64,000 nucleotides of DNA from Fimbriimonas sp. Its GTDB lineage: Bacteria; Armatimonadota; Fimbriimonadia; Fimbriimonadales; Fimbriimonadaceae. The stretch spans positions 1-64,000 of the forward strand of contig JARLGV010000072.1 of the NCBI GenBank assembly GCA_031292555.1. The letters are read 5' to 3'. This document shows positions 17,801 to 25,869 of this stretch, one piece after another. The position numbers and the translations under genes are program-made. Position 1 is the stretch's first letter. Each line of letters opens with the position of its first letter. The notes under the pieces were generated by a model. The model did not search any database. It had not been told where the DNA came from and saw nothing but the letters and a program-made list of their open reading frames with translations.

Positions 17801-18960
17801 GACGAGAAAACCTGGCCACCGGTCGCGTAGGACCAGAGAACTTGGCCGTTGGACGGGTTGAGCGCGTAAACCTTTCCGTCGGTCGAGCCGACGTAAACTG
17901 TGCCGTCCGATCCAATGGCAGGAGACGAGTTGACCGAGCCACCCGTTTTGTATGTCCATTTTGTGGCCCCTGTCGATGGGTTTACGGCATACACGTAATC
18001 GTCCTGAGAACCGACGTACACCGTCCCATCCGGGCCGATCGCCGGCGAAGAGTTCACGGGACCGCCGGTCGTCAACATCCAGATCTGGTGGCCAGTCGAG
18101 GCGTTGACCGCATAAAGGTTGTCATCGGACGATCCCACGAACAGGGCGTTGTTGCCTCCCGCCACTCCGAAAGCCGGCGACGAGAATATCCCACCTCCTG
18201 CCGTAAAGGTCCAGCTAGCGGTGTGAGTCGTCGGGCTGATCGAGTATAGATTGTTGTCGAAAGACGCGATGTAGATCGCCCCGTCCGGGCCGACAGCCGG
18301 CGACGAAAAGAGTACATCACCGGTTTGGAAACTCCAATTCGGCTGGCCCGTGGATGGGTTGATCGCGTAGAGGTAGCTATCGGTGGAACCGACATAGACC
18401 GTTCCATCGGACCCGATCGCGGGAGACGAGAAGACGGCGCCGCCCGTCTGGTAGCTCCAATTGGGGATGTGGGTAGTCGGATTGATCGAATAGACGCTTT
18501 TGTCGTTTGAGCCGAAGTAGATCGTACCGTCAGATCCGATCGCTGGAGACGAAGCGATTGCCGCGAGGGCCCCGTAGCGCCAATTCAAAGCACCGGTCGA
18601 GGAGTTGATCGAATACAGGTAGCCATCGTTGGACCCAATATAGAGTGTCCCATCCGCCGCGATCGCCGGTGACGACTCGACCAGATAGGAAGTAGCATAG
18701 CTCCACCGCAAGACGCCGTTCGATCCACCGTTGGCCGCGAGGCCGGTATTGAGCAGATTTCCATGGAATTTAGGCCAAGCTGCGCCCAACTGCAGTTGGG
18801 GACGCCGGTTGACCTTTGCCGTCTCGCTCCGATCGATACTTGGCCGACTACGCAATGCAAAGGCCGATGGCGCACCGGCGTTGCTTTGCGGTCCTTGAGC
18901 GACCGATAAGGCAGCCATAGCGCAAATTGGAAAAAGCAAGGCGAAACGAGGACGTATCAT
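14863..18960 (-). CDS. Secreted PQQ-type beta-propeller with ten Ig-like modules (W-type)
   Basis: 1365 residues, signal peptide at the N-terminus (FALLFPICAMAALSVAQ). After AAWPKFHGNLLNTG come eight propeller blades with SSPAIGxDGTxYVGSxDxxxYAL cores, the most regular of the three. Ten Ig-like modules follow, most of a distinct subtype with PTGGW and a YATDxNSxQSASL end. Modules 2-3-4 and 5-6-7 correspond one to one (NQWPTYV/NQYPTYV, HDPVIYHS/HDSVIYHS, YTSGVYAT/YTSGIYAT), so a three-module block was duplicated; modules 7-10 then repeat one type. No anchor is present. It is the furthest diverged stalk of the three tandem paralogues, consistent with internal recombination rather than simple gene copying. 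Confidence 0.85.
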   Translation of the reverse strand: MIRPRFALLFPICAMAALSVAQGPQSNAGAPSAFALRSRPSIDRSETAKVNRRPQLQLGAAWPKFHGNLLNTGLAANGGSNGVLRWSYATSYLVESSPAIAADGTLYIGSNDGYLYSINSSTGALNWRYGALAAIASSPAIGSDGTIYFGSNDKSVYSINPTTHIPNWSYQTGGAVFSSPAIGSDGTVYVGSTDSYLYAINPSTGQPNWSFQTGDVLFSSPAVGPDGAIYIASFDNNLYSISPTTHTASWTFTAGGGIFSSPAFGVAGGNNALFVGSSDDNLYAVNASTGHQIWMLTTGGPVNSSPAIGPDGTVYVGSQDDYVYAVNPSTGATKWTYKTGGSVNSSPAIGSDGTVYVGSTDGKVYALNPSNGQVLWSYATGGQVFSSPAIGPDGAVYVGSYDYSVYALGTEVSTVAATSLSLNPNVVASGSSSTATVTLASAAPTGGDVVSLISSDPSAVVPPFVTVPSGATSATFTISTNPSTTFASATITATSGGANATAVLIVQTSTVASLTLNPSTIIGGNSSTATVTLSGPAPVGGTVVTIANQWPTYVTVPATCTVPAGATSTTFTVSTPQMYMVPFTNLITATVAGSSQNATLTVATYALEYVTVNPTSIAAGGTSTGTVTLWSAAPTGGWTIYLLSGNPSFVGLPASVTVPAGATTANFTITVQPNSPSLNCLISAHDPVIYHSVSLAVTGDSIASVSVNPTSIIGGGTSTGTVTLKSAAPTGGWPVNLSVGVPSILSVPATVTVPAGATSTNFTITAVQTGNSYTSGVYATDGNSSQSTSLTIVGYRVVSLTLSPSTILGGTSSTATVTLSNPAPTGGMVVNMTNQYPTYVSCPATVTVAAGATSATFTVSTSQLYEVPFTNIITASVQGTSQSATLTVSTYALATVTFSPPTVVAGNSSTGTVSLWGPAPVGGWTISLVSTSPTYVSVPPSITVPAGATSATFLTTTSPNSPAMSALISAHDSVIYHSGNLNVIGDSMTGLSLNPTTIGGGGSSTGTVTLAGPAPSGGWAVRLAAGVPSIVNLPSTVTVPAGATSVTFPISAKQTSTTYTSGIYATDANSAQSASLTIVGDQIVSLTLNPTSIGGGGTSTGTITLRSAAPYGGWTVNLSAGVPSIVSVPATVVVPAGSINVNFTISAKETSATYTSGIYATDGNSAQSAALTVVGDAIASLTVNPSSIGAGSSTTGTITLRSAAPYGGWTVGITVGIPSLVTVPATVVVPAGATSVNFTISTKITSGTYTSGVYASDGNSGQSASVTFAGDQITGLSVSPASVTGGSGSTGTITLKSPAPVGGWLVSLSVGVPSIVGVPATVLIPAGSSSATFPITTKAVSSNLNIGIYAVDGTSGGNTALAVTH

Positions 18961-19025
18961 GGTTCAAAAAGGCGAAAGATTGCGATCGGACCATCCATTT
19001 TACAATAGATCCTCAGAGTTCAGTG

Positions 19026-19035
19026 TAACCGGTTA
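19026..19035. promoter_or_regulatory. Palindrome upstream of fucosidase, LacI-type operator candidate
   Basis: TAACCGGTTA is a perfect 10-bp palindrome with a central CG, the shape of many LacI/GalR-family operators. It lies 151 bp before the fucosidase start and 66 bp before the divergent PQQ/Ig gene. No LacI-family gene is in the window, so the assignment is tentative. Confidence 0.25.
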
Positions 19036-19185
19036 AATGGATTGCGCGGCCGACACGATATTGCATTGCTGAACCGCACCTATCAGTTTAGTTCGTTTGC
19101 CCTATGCCTGGTCCGTTTCAAATCCGCCACTGGCACACCTCGGGCTCGGTACCACCGTCGTCGCATCGACCGTATACTGACGACC

Positions 19186-20655
19186 ATGCTGCTTTCCCTC
19201 ACCATTGCCGGCGTCTTGGGAGCCTCGACGGGAACTCCCGGCGTGCAGCCTCCTTCACCATTCGGTTCTCTGCCCTCCCCCCGGCAGATCGCCCATGCAC
19301 ATCTGGAAACCTATGCATTCCTGCACTTTTCGCCGAACACATTCACCGATCGTGAGTGGGGCAATGGCGACGAGGACCCCAATGTGTTCAATCCGACCCG
19401 GTTCGATCCCGATCAAATCGTCGCCGCTCTCAAAGCGGCAGGCATGGAGGGCGCAATCTTGACCTGCAAACACCACGACGGGTTCTGCCTTTGGCCCACA
19501 AAGACGACTGAGCACAGCATTGCATCAAGCAGTTGGCGCGGGGGCCACGGCGATGTGGTCAAGGAGATCTCCGATGCGTGCAAGAGGCATGGCCTGAAGT
19601 TTGGCGTTTATCTGTCTCCGTGGGACCGGAACAACGCGCATTATGGAAAGCCTGAATACGTGTCCATTTACCGAGAGCAGCTCCGCGAATTGCTCACCCA
19701 ATACGGATCGATCTTCGAGGTCTGGCACGACGGGGCGAACGGCGGCAGCGGATACTACGGAGGAGCACGGGAAACGAGATCGATCGACCGCAAAACCTAT
19801 TACGGATGGCCGCAAACCTGGGAACTCGTTCGGAAACTCCAGCCGGGAGCCTGTATCTTCAGCGACATCGGTCCAGACCTCCGGTGGGTCGGAAACGAAA
19901 GCGGCTATGCCGCCGACACCTCCTGGTCAACGTACGATCCAGTCGGGGAACAAAACGACGCCCCTGCGCCCGGATATGTCAAGTCGGAGCTAGGCGAAAC
20001 CGGTACCCGAGGCGGAAGGCACTGGTTGCCGGCTGAGTGCGATGTGTCGATCCGTCCCGGTTGGTTCTGGCACTCTTCGGAAGACTCGAAGGTCAAGTCG
20101 GTCGATCAACTTACCGAACTCTACTTCAAGTCGGTAGGTAGGGGAGCATCCTTCTTGCTGAACGTCCCGCCAAACCGCGAGGGACGCATTAGCGATCCGG
20201 ATGTCGAAACACTTAAGGAGTTCGGCCACCGAATACGTGCGACGTTCGAGCACAATCTTGTATCGGGTGCTTCCCTCTCCGCCTCCAACACACGAGGAAA
20301 TGACAGCCGGTTCCGAGTTGAGAATCTTATCTCGAACGACTCCAAGAACTACTGGGCGACAGACGATTCTGTCATGACGCCGACCATCGAAATCCAATTC
20401 AGACAGGTGAAGACGTTCGACGTGATACGACTGCGGGAGGCTATCCAACTCGGTCAACGAGTCGAAGCTTTCGCAGTTGACGTTTGGAAAGATGGCGAAT
20501 GGAAAGAGGCTGCCGCCGCCACGAGTGTAGGAAGTTGCCGGCTAATCCGCCTGGACGAACCAGTAACCACTGATCGCGTTAGGCTCCGGATCACTCGGTC
20601 CCCTGTTTGTCCTGCGCTGAACGGGTTTGGGTTATTCCTATTGGCAAAGAAGTAA
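19186..20655 (+). CDS. Secreted alpha-L-fucosidase-like glycoside hydrolase (GH29)
   Basis: 489 residues from ATG 19186, where a signal-peptide-like stretch begins (LLSLTIAGVLGAS); the frame is open to 19042 but those codons are unlikely to be used. GH29 hallmarks: FLHFSPNTFTDREWG, CKHHDGFCLW (substrate-binding His pair) and EVWHDGANG, whose Asp182 corresponds to the family's catalytic nucleophile. LLNVPPNREG closes the barrel. Residues about 360-489 form a beta-rich C-terminal domain of F5/8 type C (discoidin) character (NYWATDD, FDVIRLRE, RVRLRI), probably carbohydrate-binding. The enzyme should release terminal L-fucose from exported glycans or plant polysaccharide. It stands alone, divergent from the PQQ/Ig gene. 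Confidence 0.9.
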   Translation: MLLSLTIAGVLGASTGTPGVQPPSPFGSLPSPRQIAHAHLETYAFLHFSPNTFTDREWGNGDEDPNVFNPTRFDPDQIVAALKAAGMEGAILTCKHHDGFCLWPTKTTEHSIASSSWRGGHGDVVKEISDACKRHGLKFGVYLSPWDRNNAHYGKPEYVSIYREQLRELLTQYGSIFEVWHDGANGGSGYYGGARETRSIDRKTYYGWPQTWELVRKLQPGACIFSDIGPDLRWVGNESGYAADTSWSTYDPVGEQNDAPAPGYVKSELGETGTRGGRHWLPAECDVSIRPGWFWHSSEDSKVKSVDQLTELYFKSVGRGASFLLNVPPNREGRISDPDVETLKEFGHRIRATFEHNLVSGASLSASNTRGNDSRFRVENLISNDSKNYWATDDSVMTPTIEIQFRQVKTFDVIRLREAIQLGQRVEAFAVDVWKDGEWKEAAAATSVGSCRLIRLDEPVTTDRVRLRITRSPVCPALNGFGLFLLAKK

Positions 20656-20704
20656 GCGCTGTTGGCGCGGCTTAACCGCTCCAAGCTAGTTGAGCAACGT
20701 CAAT

Positions 20705-20757
20705 CCTAGAATAATTGCTAGGTCATTCAGAAAACGGCATCGAATCGGTTAGATTCG
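20705..20757 (+). promoter_or_regulatory. Two short inverted repeats before the unknown gene
   Basis: CCTAG-N8-CTAGG (20705-20722) and CGAATC-N5-GATTCG (20741-20757) stand in tandem 60-110 bp before the start at 20816. They are candidate binding sites for a dimeric regulator. This is pattern only; no regulator is identified. Confidence 0.3.
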
Positions 20758-20815
20758 CTGATCCGGGAACGTTGAGTCTCTTGTCCACCCGCTGCGTGGT
20801 ACATGGAGGTCATCG

Positions 20816-21505
20816 ATGCCATCTTCGGATACGCCTAGCATTAACGTAATCGCCCTTGCTTCGGACGACGACCTATGGGTCGTTCAAACCGATCTGAGCG
20901 GACTTCGCACTGTACTGGAGGACCCTGCCGGGTTCGTCAGAACTCATGTCTCGATTAACGGTGAGCCGGGGAATCTCGTGCAGCCGTTCGTCATCGTCTT
21001 TCAGGAGATTCCCGCTCGCAAAGGAGGGCCCGATGTGCTGATTCAGGGAATCAACCACACCGCCATGTTGTCGGTAAAGTTCTCCGAGGCGCTCGAAGCC
21101 GAGGACGACGGCGTGCCGATTCATCCGGCAGACCAAGTGCATGCGGTGTTGCGGCACGGAAACGCGGTCTACAGCCATTTGGAGATGGCCGGCATGGATA
21201 GAACGCAAGTTGCCGCTTCGATCGTCAAGTCCATTACCTCGCTCCCTCGCCACTTCGAATCGCTGAACGGTCTGGCGCAAACGCACGCCGGCGCTTCGGT
21301 TGAGGCAAGTAAAAAGCTTCGATTCACTCACAATCCGGCTGCAAAGCCGCAGTTCGTCTATCAGGGCGCGGTTAACCCCCCCGCAGCCCTTGCATCGATC
21401 ACGCCAGGGGGCGCCGATCAAGCGTGTACTATGTCCACCGGTGACGCAAACGACGACGGGCAGGTCGTCGTAAACGGCGTAGTCATCAAGACCTACGTCC
21501 AGTAG
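20816..21505 (+). CDS. Unknown 229-residue protein convergent with the CHAT gene
   Basis: I do not recognise the family. ATG 20816 is preceded by GGAGG (about 20804-20808). The first 110 residues look like a compact alpha/beta domain (DLWVVQTDLSGLRTVL, QPFVIVFQEIP). The middle is helical (ASIVKSITSLPRHFESLNGL). The last 70 residues are Ala/Pro/Gly-rich and probably flexible, ending in a segment with the only cysteine (DQACTMSTGDANDDG) and VVVNGVVIKTYVQ. There is no signal peptide or membrane segment. The gene faces the CHAT protease gene across an 83-bp gap with a shared hairpin. A globular part plus flexible tail beside a protease gene makes it a candidate substrate or cargo, but that is speculation. 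Confidence 0.7.
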   Translation: MPSSDTPSINVIALASDDDLWVVQTDLSGLRTVLEDPAGFVRTHVSINGEPGNLVQPFVIVFQEIPARKGGPDVLIQGINHTAMLSVKFSEALEAEDDGVPIHPADQVHAVLRHGNAVYSHLEMAGMDRTQVAASIVKSITSLPRHFESLNGLAQTHAGASVEASKKLRFTHNPAAKPQFVYQGAVNPPAALASITPGGADQACTMSTGDANDDGQVVVNGVVIKTYVQ

Positions 21506-21530
21506 AACTGACAAAGAGGGATGGACCGAG

Positions 21531-21564
21531 GGCTCCGGCGGCAAATGGAGAGGACGCCGGAGCC
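21531..21564. terminator. Bidirectional terminator-like hairpin
   Basis: GGCTCCGGCG (21531-21540) pairs perfectly with CGCCGGAGCC (21555-21564) around a 14-base loop, between the convergent unknown gene and the CHAT gene. There is no long T-run on either side. Confidence 0.5.
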
Positions 21565-21588
21565 AAATATCTCGGCTTCGAATCGCGG

Positions 21589-24500
21589 TCAATTCGTAAT
21601 CGACGCCACCAGAGAACGCCAGGACGTCCTCTTGTGCTGAGCCACCAGATCGTCCATCAAGTCGGCATGGCGTTTCGTGAACTGACCAAGAGCCACACGA
21701 ACCTTGTCAGCGTCCCTCGTGGCGATTTCCCGATTGAGCTTGCTGGCGGCGAGAAAGCACATTGCGGCCGCTTCTATCTGTCCCGCGTCATCGTTTAGGT
21801 TCGCCAGGAAGGTCAGTGACCAGCTTAGGGCACGGTAACGGTGTCCCTCTAGAGATAGCTTCATCAATTCGAGGGCCGACCTCCGCGCCTTCCTTACGTC
21901 GCCTAGCTGCTCATGCAAAGCAGAAAGGCTCTGGTAGACGAACGGCGTGAGGTGGCGCTCTCGACTGATCACGACGGCCTTCTCAGCTTCCTCAGACCAG
22001 AATCGCGCCTTATCCACATCGCCTAACCTCATGCTGATCTGTGCACGTTGGGCCAGGCAGGTCGCGATCAGGCCCTGATTGTTGACCTTCTCGCCGATCT
22101 CCAGCGCCTGCGCGAGGTAACGCTGACCTGTTTCGATCTGTCCAAGCAGCACGGCTTCCCAAGAGAGATCGGTCAAGGCATCCGCGCACCCCTCGACATC
22201 GCCGATTGATTCGCACAGTTCGATCCGACGTTGCCAGACCTCAAAGCACTTCGGCATATTCTTTTGGCATGCGGCAAGGGCCCCGTCGAGTCCACAGATC
22301 CGACTCGCAAGGCCAGGATCATCGAGTGCGTCGGCGGCCGCATATCCGGCCCTTGCCAACCGCTCGAAATCGGCGAACATGCATGACTCGAAGTACAAGC
22401 GCCCCAGGCCGGTAAACAGCCGCCTTACTAGGCCGTGCAGTTTGCCGTCAACGGCGTAACGGGCAGCAGCACGCAGGTTGCCCGTATCTGCCCAGAGAAG
22501 GGACGTCCCTTCGGTCCACCTGCCTTCCTTCATAAAGTGCCCGATCTCATCGGCAATGCGGCAGTACCGTTCGCAATGGCGGAAGGCGCACGATTCGCGC
22601 TCATCGGCACGTGGACCCCCAAGTGGGAGTTGGCTGATGTATTCCCGCACGGTATCGAGCAACTTGTAGCGCGTGCTGTCAAAGTGGATCTGCAATTGGA
22701 CTATGGAGTGGTCTCGCAACACGCTCAGTCCGTCCAGCAAGTCCACGCGAGACATGCCGCACACTTCGGCCGCATCCTGTGAACTGAACGATCCAACGAA
22801 CAGACTCAGCTTCTCAAGGAGACTCCTCTCATCGTCTCCCAACAGTCGCCACGAGTCGGCAACGACTCGCTGAATGTTCGCATGGCGATCCTTGGGGCCC
22901 CCCTTCCTCTTGAGGACCTCCAGCGGCCGTGTGCGTACTTGCTCGAGCAGGTCTCCTAATCCGATGTGCTTGAGCCGTCCGGCTGCGAGAACTAAGGCCA
23001 ACGGGACTCCCTCGAGTTCGCTGCAAAGCTCGAAGACATGCGCTCGGTTCTTCGCGTCGATGGAGAACTCGTTCACCGAATGCCCGGCCGCCTCTGCGAA
23101 GAGTTCCATGCTGTCGCATTGTTGGGTTGCCTTCTTTCCCAGTTTCATGGGGCTCAGGCGATATTCGAATTCCTGCTCCAATCCCAACACGATCCGGCTG
23201 GTGACGAGGACCTGGATGTTTGGCGCCTTCTTGACCAGCCGGTCGACCGTGTCTGCCGACCGAATCAAGTGTTCGAAGCAATCGAGATAGAGCAAAATTC
23301 TCTTCGGACCCAACAATGACGCAAGTGCCGCTTCCGCGTCATCGGAGTCCATCCCCGCAATCGGCGCGCCGACCGCTTCTCCGATAGCGGCTATGAGGTC
23401 AAGGCTATTCTCCAATCGATCGCATTCAACCATCCAGACACCATCCGGATAGTCCTTTAGCCCACCCAAGGCGACCTTCTTGGCAAGGCGTGTCTTGCCC
23501 ATTCCTCCCATGCCGGTTACCGTGATCAAGCGCTGGCGCTTTACGAGGAGTCGCTCCGATATGGCCGAAATATCTGAAGCCCGCCCGATGAATGGGCGGT
23601 CGTCAACCGGGATATTGTGCGGCTCGCGAGGTTCGTCTACTACCGATGCCACGCCGAAGTCGATGGGTTCTGCGCCCTGAAAGAGAACCGGAATTACCCA
23701 ATCATTCCCGAATCCTGAGATCGCGAGCCGGCCTTGCTGAACCGCAGATTCGACCGTCAATCCTGCTCCCAGCGATGCGTAAAAGGCGCGCGAGAAATGC
23801 CCGGCCGCTCCGTCATGGATCGGCCCTTGCATCGCGACGACTGCCTGCAGCCCTGCCTCGATCAAGCTTCCGCCGAGCCCACAGGACGACGCGCCCGTCC
23901 AACAGCCTGACAGAACCGCCAGCTTAACCCCCGACTCACTGACCCACCTCGCCAGCACGTCACCGTACAGAAGAGCATCACTGCCCCGCTCGCCAGCCTC
24001 GAGCCCCAGAACGCAACCGCTTGCTTGTCGTTCGCCGTGCCCTACGAAGTGAAGAATGTCCGGCTTCCACTGCCCCAAGCTCCGCTCGAATGAGGACGGA
24101 GTTGCATAGCCGATCTCTTTGCATTCGATACTTCCGCATTCCGGCGCCTCCAACGCAGACACTACTCCTGCAACTTCAATCTCGATACCGGGAAGGTGCG
24201 GAAACCGTTCGGTCGACGGATTTGCCCACACGACAAGCACCCTAATCCTGTCTCGGGTGTGGAAAACGGCTCCCGGCGCATCGATCGAACGGTAGATCTG
24301 GACACCGGGATGAAGTGCCAGGAAGCCCCCCGCGTCACCGAATTCGTGATCGAGCCGACAGGATTCCCAGGGGAGCTTTCGGAGTTCGGGGTTGGCGCGG
24401 ATGCCAATGCGCAGCGAGTGATTGCGAAGGTGCGGGAGGATTTCGGCGATCGCGTCCTCGGAAAAGGCGCATCGGCACAACTCGATACCAATCGAAAGAA

Positions 24501-24708
24501 GCTCCCGTCCCGCGCAGCAATCTGGCGAGGCAATCTGTGCGAGTCCCTCTTCGATGAGCAACCAATCGGGACGGCGCTCGGATAGGAAGGATCGGGTTTG
24601 GCCGTCGATGGTCTGGAACACCAAGCTGGATCGAATGCTGTCGCCGATTCGATCGAGTTCTAGATAGAATGCTGCACCAGGATTGTTTTTGATTCGATTT
24701 GCGCCCAT
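21589..24708 (-). CDS. CHAT protease - NB-ARC ATPase - TPR protein
   Basis: 1039 residues, cytosolic. Residues about 85-350 are a CHAT caspase-like domain with the catalytic pair His224 (ILHFVGHGE) and Cys269 (LAVLSGCWTG). The domain is followed by an NB-ARC/STAND ATPase with Walker A GMGGMGKT (399-406), Walker B ILLYLDCFEHL and a VLVTSR sensor. From about 680 to the end lie helical TPR-like repeats. In this architecture the repeats sense a ligand, the ATPase oligomerises and the protease is switched on. It is the last gene of a cassette with an anti-sigma-like protein 21 bp upstream and a sigma-like factor before that. This suggests that proteolysis controls transcription. All catalytic residues appear intact. 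Confidence 0.9.
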   Translation of the reverse strand: MGANRIKNNPGAAFYLELDRIGDSIRSSLVFQTIDGQTRSFLSERRPDWLLIEEGLAQIASPDCCAGRELLSIGIELCRCAFSEDAIAEILPHLRNHSLRIGIRANPELRKLPWESCRLDHEFGDAGGFLALHPGVQIYRSIDAPGAVFHTRDRIRVLVVWANPSTERFPHLPGIEIEVAGVVSALEAPECGSIECKEIGYATPSSFERSLGQWKPDILHFVGHGERQASGCVLGLEAGERGSDALLYGDVLARWVSESGVKLAVLSGCWTGASSCGLGGSLIEAGLQAVVAMQGPIHDGAAGHFSRAFYASLGAGLTVESAVQQGRLAISGFGNDWVIPVLFQGAEPIDFGVASVVDEPREPHNIPVDDRPFIGRASDISAISERLLVKRQRLITVTGMGGMGKTRLAKKVALGGLKDYPDGVWMVECDRLENSLDLIAAIGEAVGAPIAGMDSDDAEAALASLLGPKRILLYLDCFEHLIRSADTVDRLVKKAPNIQVLVTSRIVLGLEQEFEYRLSPMKLGKKATQQCDSMELFAEAAGHSVNEFSIDAKNRAHVFELCSELEGVPLALVLAAGRLKHIGLGDLLEQVRTRPLEVLKRKGGPKDRHANIQRVVADSWRLLGDDERSLLEKLSLFVGSFSSQDAAEVCGMSRVDLLDGLSVLRDHSIVQLQIHFDSTRYKLLDTVREYISQLPLGGPRADERESCAFRHCERYCRIADEIGHFMKEGRWTEGTSLLWADTGNLRAAARYAVDGKLHGLVRRLFTGLGRLYFESCMFADFERLARAGYAAADALDDPGLASRICGLDGALAACQKNMPKCFEVWQRRIELCESIGDVEGCADALTDLSWEAVLLGQIETGQRYLAQALEIGEKVNNQGLIATCLAQRAQISMRLGDVDKARFWSEEAEKAVVISRERHLTPFVYQSLSALHEQLGDVRKARRSALELMKLSLEGHRYRALSWSLTFLANLNDDAGQIEAAAMCFLAASKLNREIATRDADKVRVALGQFTKRHADLMDDLVAQHKRTSWRSLVASITN

Positions 24709-24729
24709 AGACCTATGCGGCGCTCGAAT

Positions 24730-25869
24730 TTAGACCACTGACGGACCGATTCGTTTTAGGAGGAGCGCACCCCCGAAAGGACCTTCCATGGCGGTCTTCG
24801 GCAACGCTGCCGTAAGCACCTGCGGTCTTTCTATCTCTTTCTTTATATCAAACAGACGGAGTAACTGCCAGCTATTTGGAGTCACGGCGAGCGACAATTC
24901 CCACTTTCCTCCGGAATGAGTCTCTTCGAAGTAGCCGACCAGTTCCAAAGCTCCATCCCTCACCACTGGCATCGCCAGATAAGGTGCCCTTCGTGGACCG
25001 CTTTCCACTACGATTTGGCCTATTTCGCACTGCACCGGCCAACCCACAACGCTCGCGGAGAGCGAACCGACCTGCACAGGGCCCGATTCTATGTGTAGGA
25101 AGGCGCCTAACCCCGGCAAGAGCACTCTCGCCCTTCCCCTGACAAGTTCTCCGTCTGTCAAGGCAAGTGTTCTGCCATGCATCGAAAAGGAAACGAAGAT
25201 CGATGTGGCCTCGCAATCCGGTGTTACGATGGCAGATATCTCGAGGTCTCCGTTTGCTAGCACACTGCCAGTGCACTCCATTATCGGGTTTGCTGAGTCT
25301 TGGGTCCAAGCCGATTCAAGTTCGATCCTTGTAGATTCGCTGACAATCTCCGATGCGCTTCGACGGTAGCCAAAGCCCAGTTTGAGCAGCCCATCGGCGG
25401 CTCGCCCCCTGATCGGCTGGGTGAAGAGAGATCGCCAAATCGTTTTGAACGCGTTGAGGCCCTTCGCCCCATCGCCCCCCATCGCTGCCAGGGATGGCCA
25501 TTTCGTCGGAGGAGCGCCCTTCAGATGTTTGGACAAAAGGTGAACATGATCGTCAATGATGGAGAGCCAGATGTTTCTGACAGGGTCCTCGTCGATCCCC
25601 GCGCTTAGTAGCTCGTGATATGGGGTGCGTTTCAGTCGCTCGACGTGAGCCGAGGCTTGGACCAAACCTTGTCTCAGCCCAAGATCCACGATAGCTTCCG
25701 ATTCGAGTCTCTCGGCATCGTTGGGAGAAAGTACTCCTGCCACGTATCCGACGACCTCGTGGAGACCGATCGGCGGCATGCTTGGCGGCACTGGAGCCGA
25801 TCGCAGTATCGACTCAAGCAGTTCGACGGCGTTACGACTAAGTTGTTCTGGGTTTCTATCGATTTCCAT
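24730..25869 (-). CDS. Anti-sigma-like soluble protein between sigma factor and CHAT genes
   Basis: 379 residues from ATG 25869; seven more codons are open upstream. The gene overlaps the sigma-like gene by 14 bp, indicating translational coupling. Residues about 35-75 (HEVVGYVAGVLSPNDAERLES...DLGLRQGL) resemble the start of many anti-sigma factors (YxxGxLSPxxxxxxExHL) but lack the zinc-binding His/Cys residues. The centre is helical. From about 195 a beta-rich half follows (ISAIVTPDCEATSIFVSF, ARVLLPGLGAFLHIESG, GKWELSLAV). There is no membrane segment. Its position and N-terminal pattern suggest that it holds the sigma factor and may be the protein cut or displaced by the CHAT protease; neither is shown by sequence alone. 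Similar middle genes of unknown function are known between sigma and CHAT genes in other bacteria. Confidence 0.65.
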   Translation of the reverse strand: MEIDRNPEQLSRNAVELLESILRSAPVPPSMPPIGLHEVVGYVAGVLSPNDAERLESEAIVDLGLRQGLVQASAHVERLKRTPYHELLSAGIDEDPVRNIWLSIIDDHVHLLSKHLKGAPPTKWPSLAAMGGDGAKGLNAFKTIWRSLFTQPIRGRAADGLLKLGFGYRRSASEIVSESTRIELESAWTQDSANPIMECTGSVLANGDLEISAIVTPDCEATSIFVSFSMHGRTLALTDGELVRGRARVLLPGLGAFLHIESGPVQVGSLSASVVGWPVQCEIGQIVVESGPRRAPYLAMPVVRDGALELVGYFEETHSGGKWELSLAVTPNSWQLLRLFDIKKEIERPQVLTAALPKTAMEGPFGGALLLKRIGPSVV

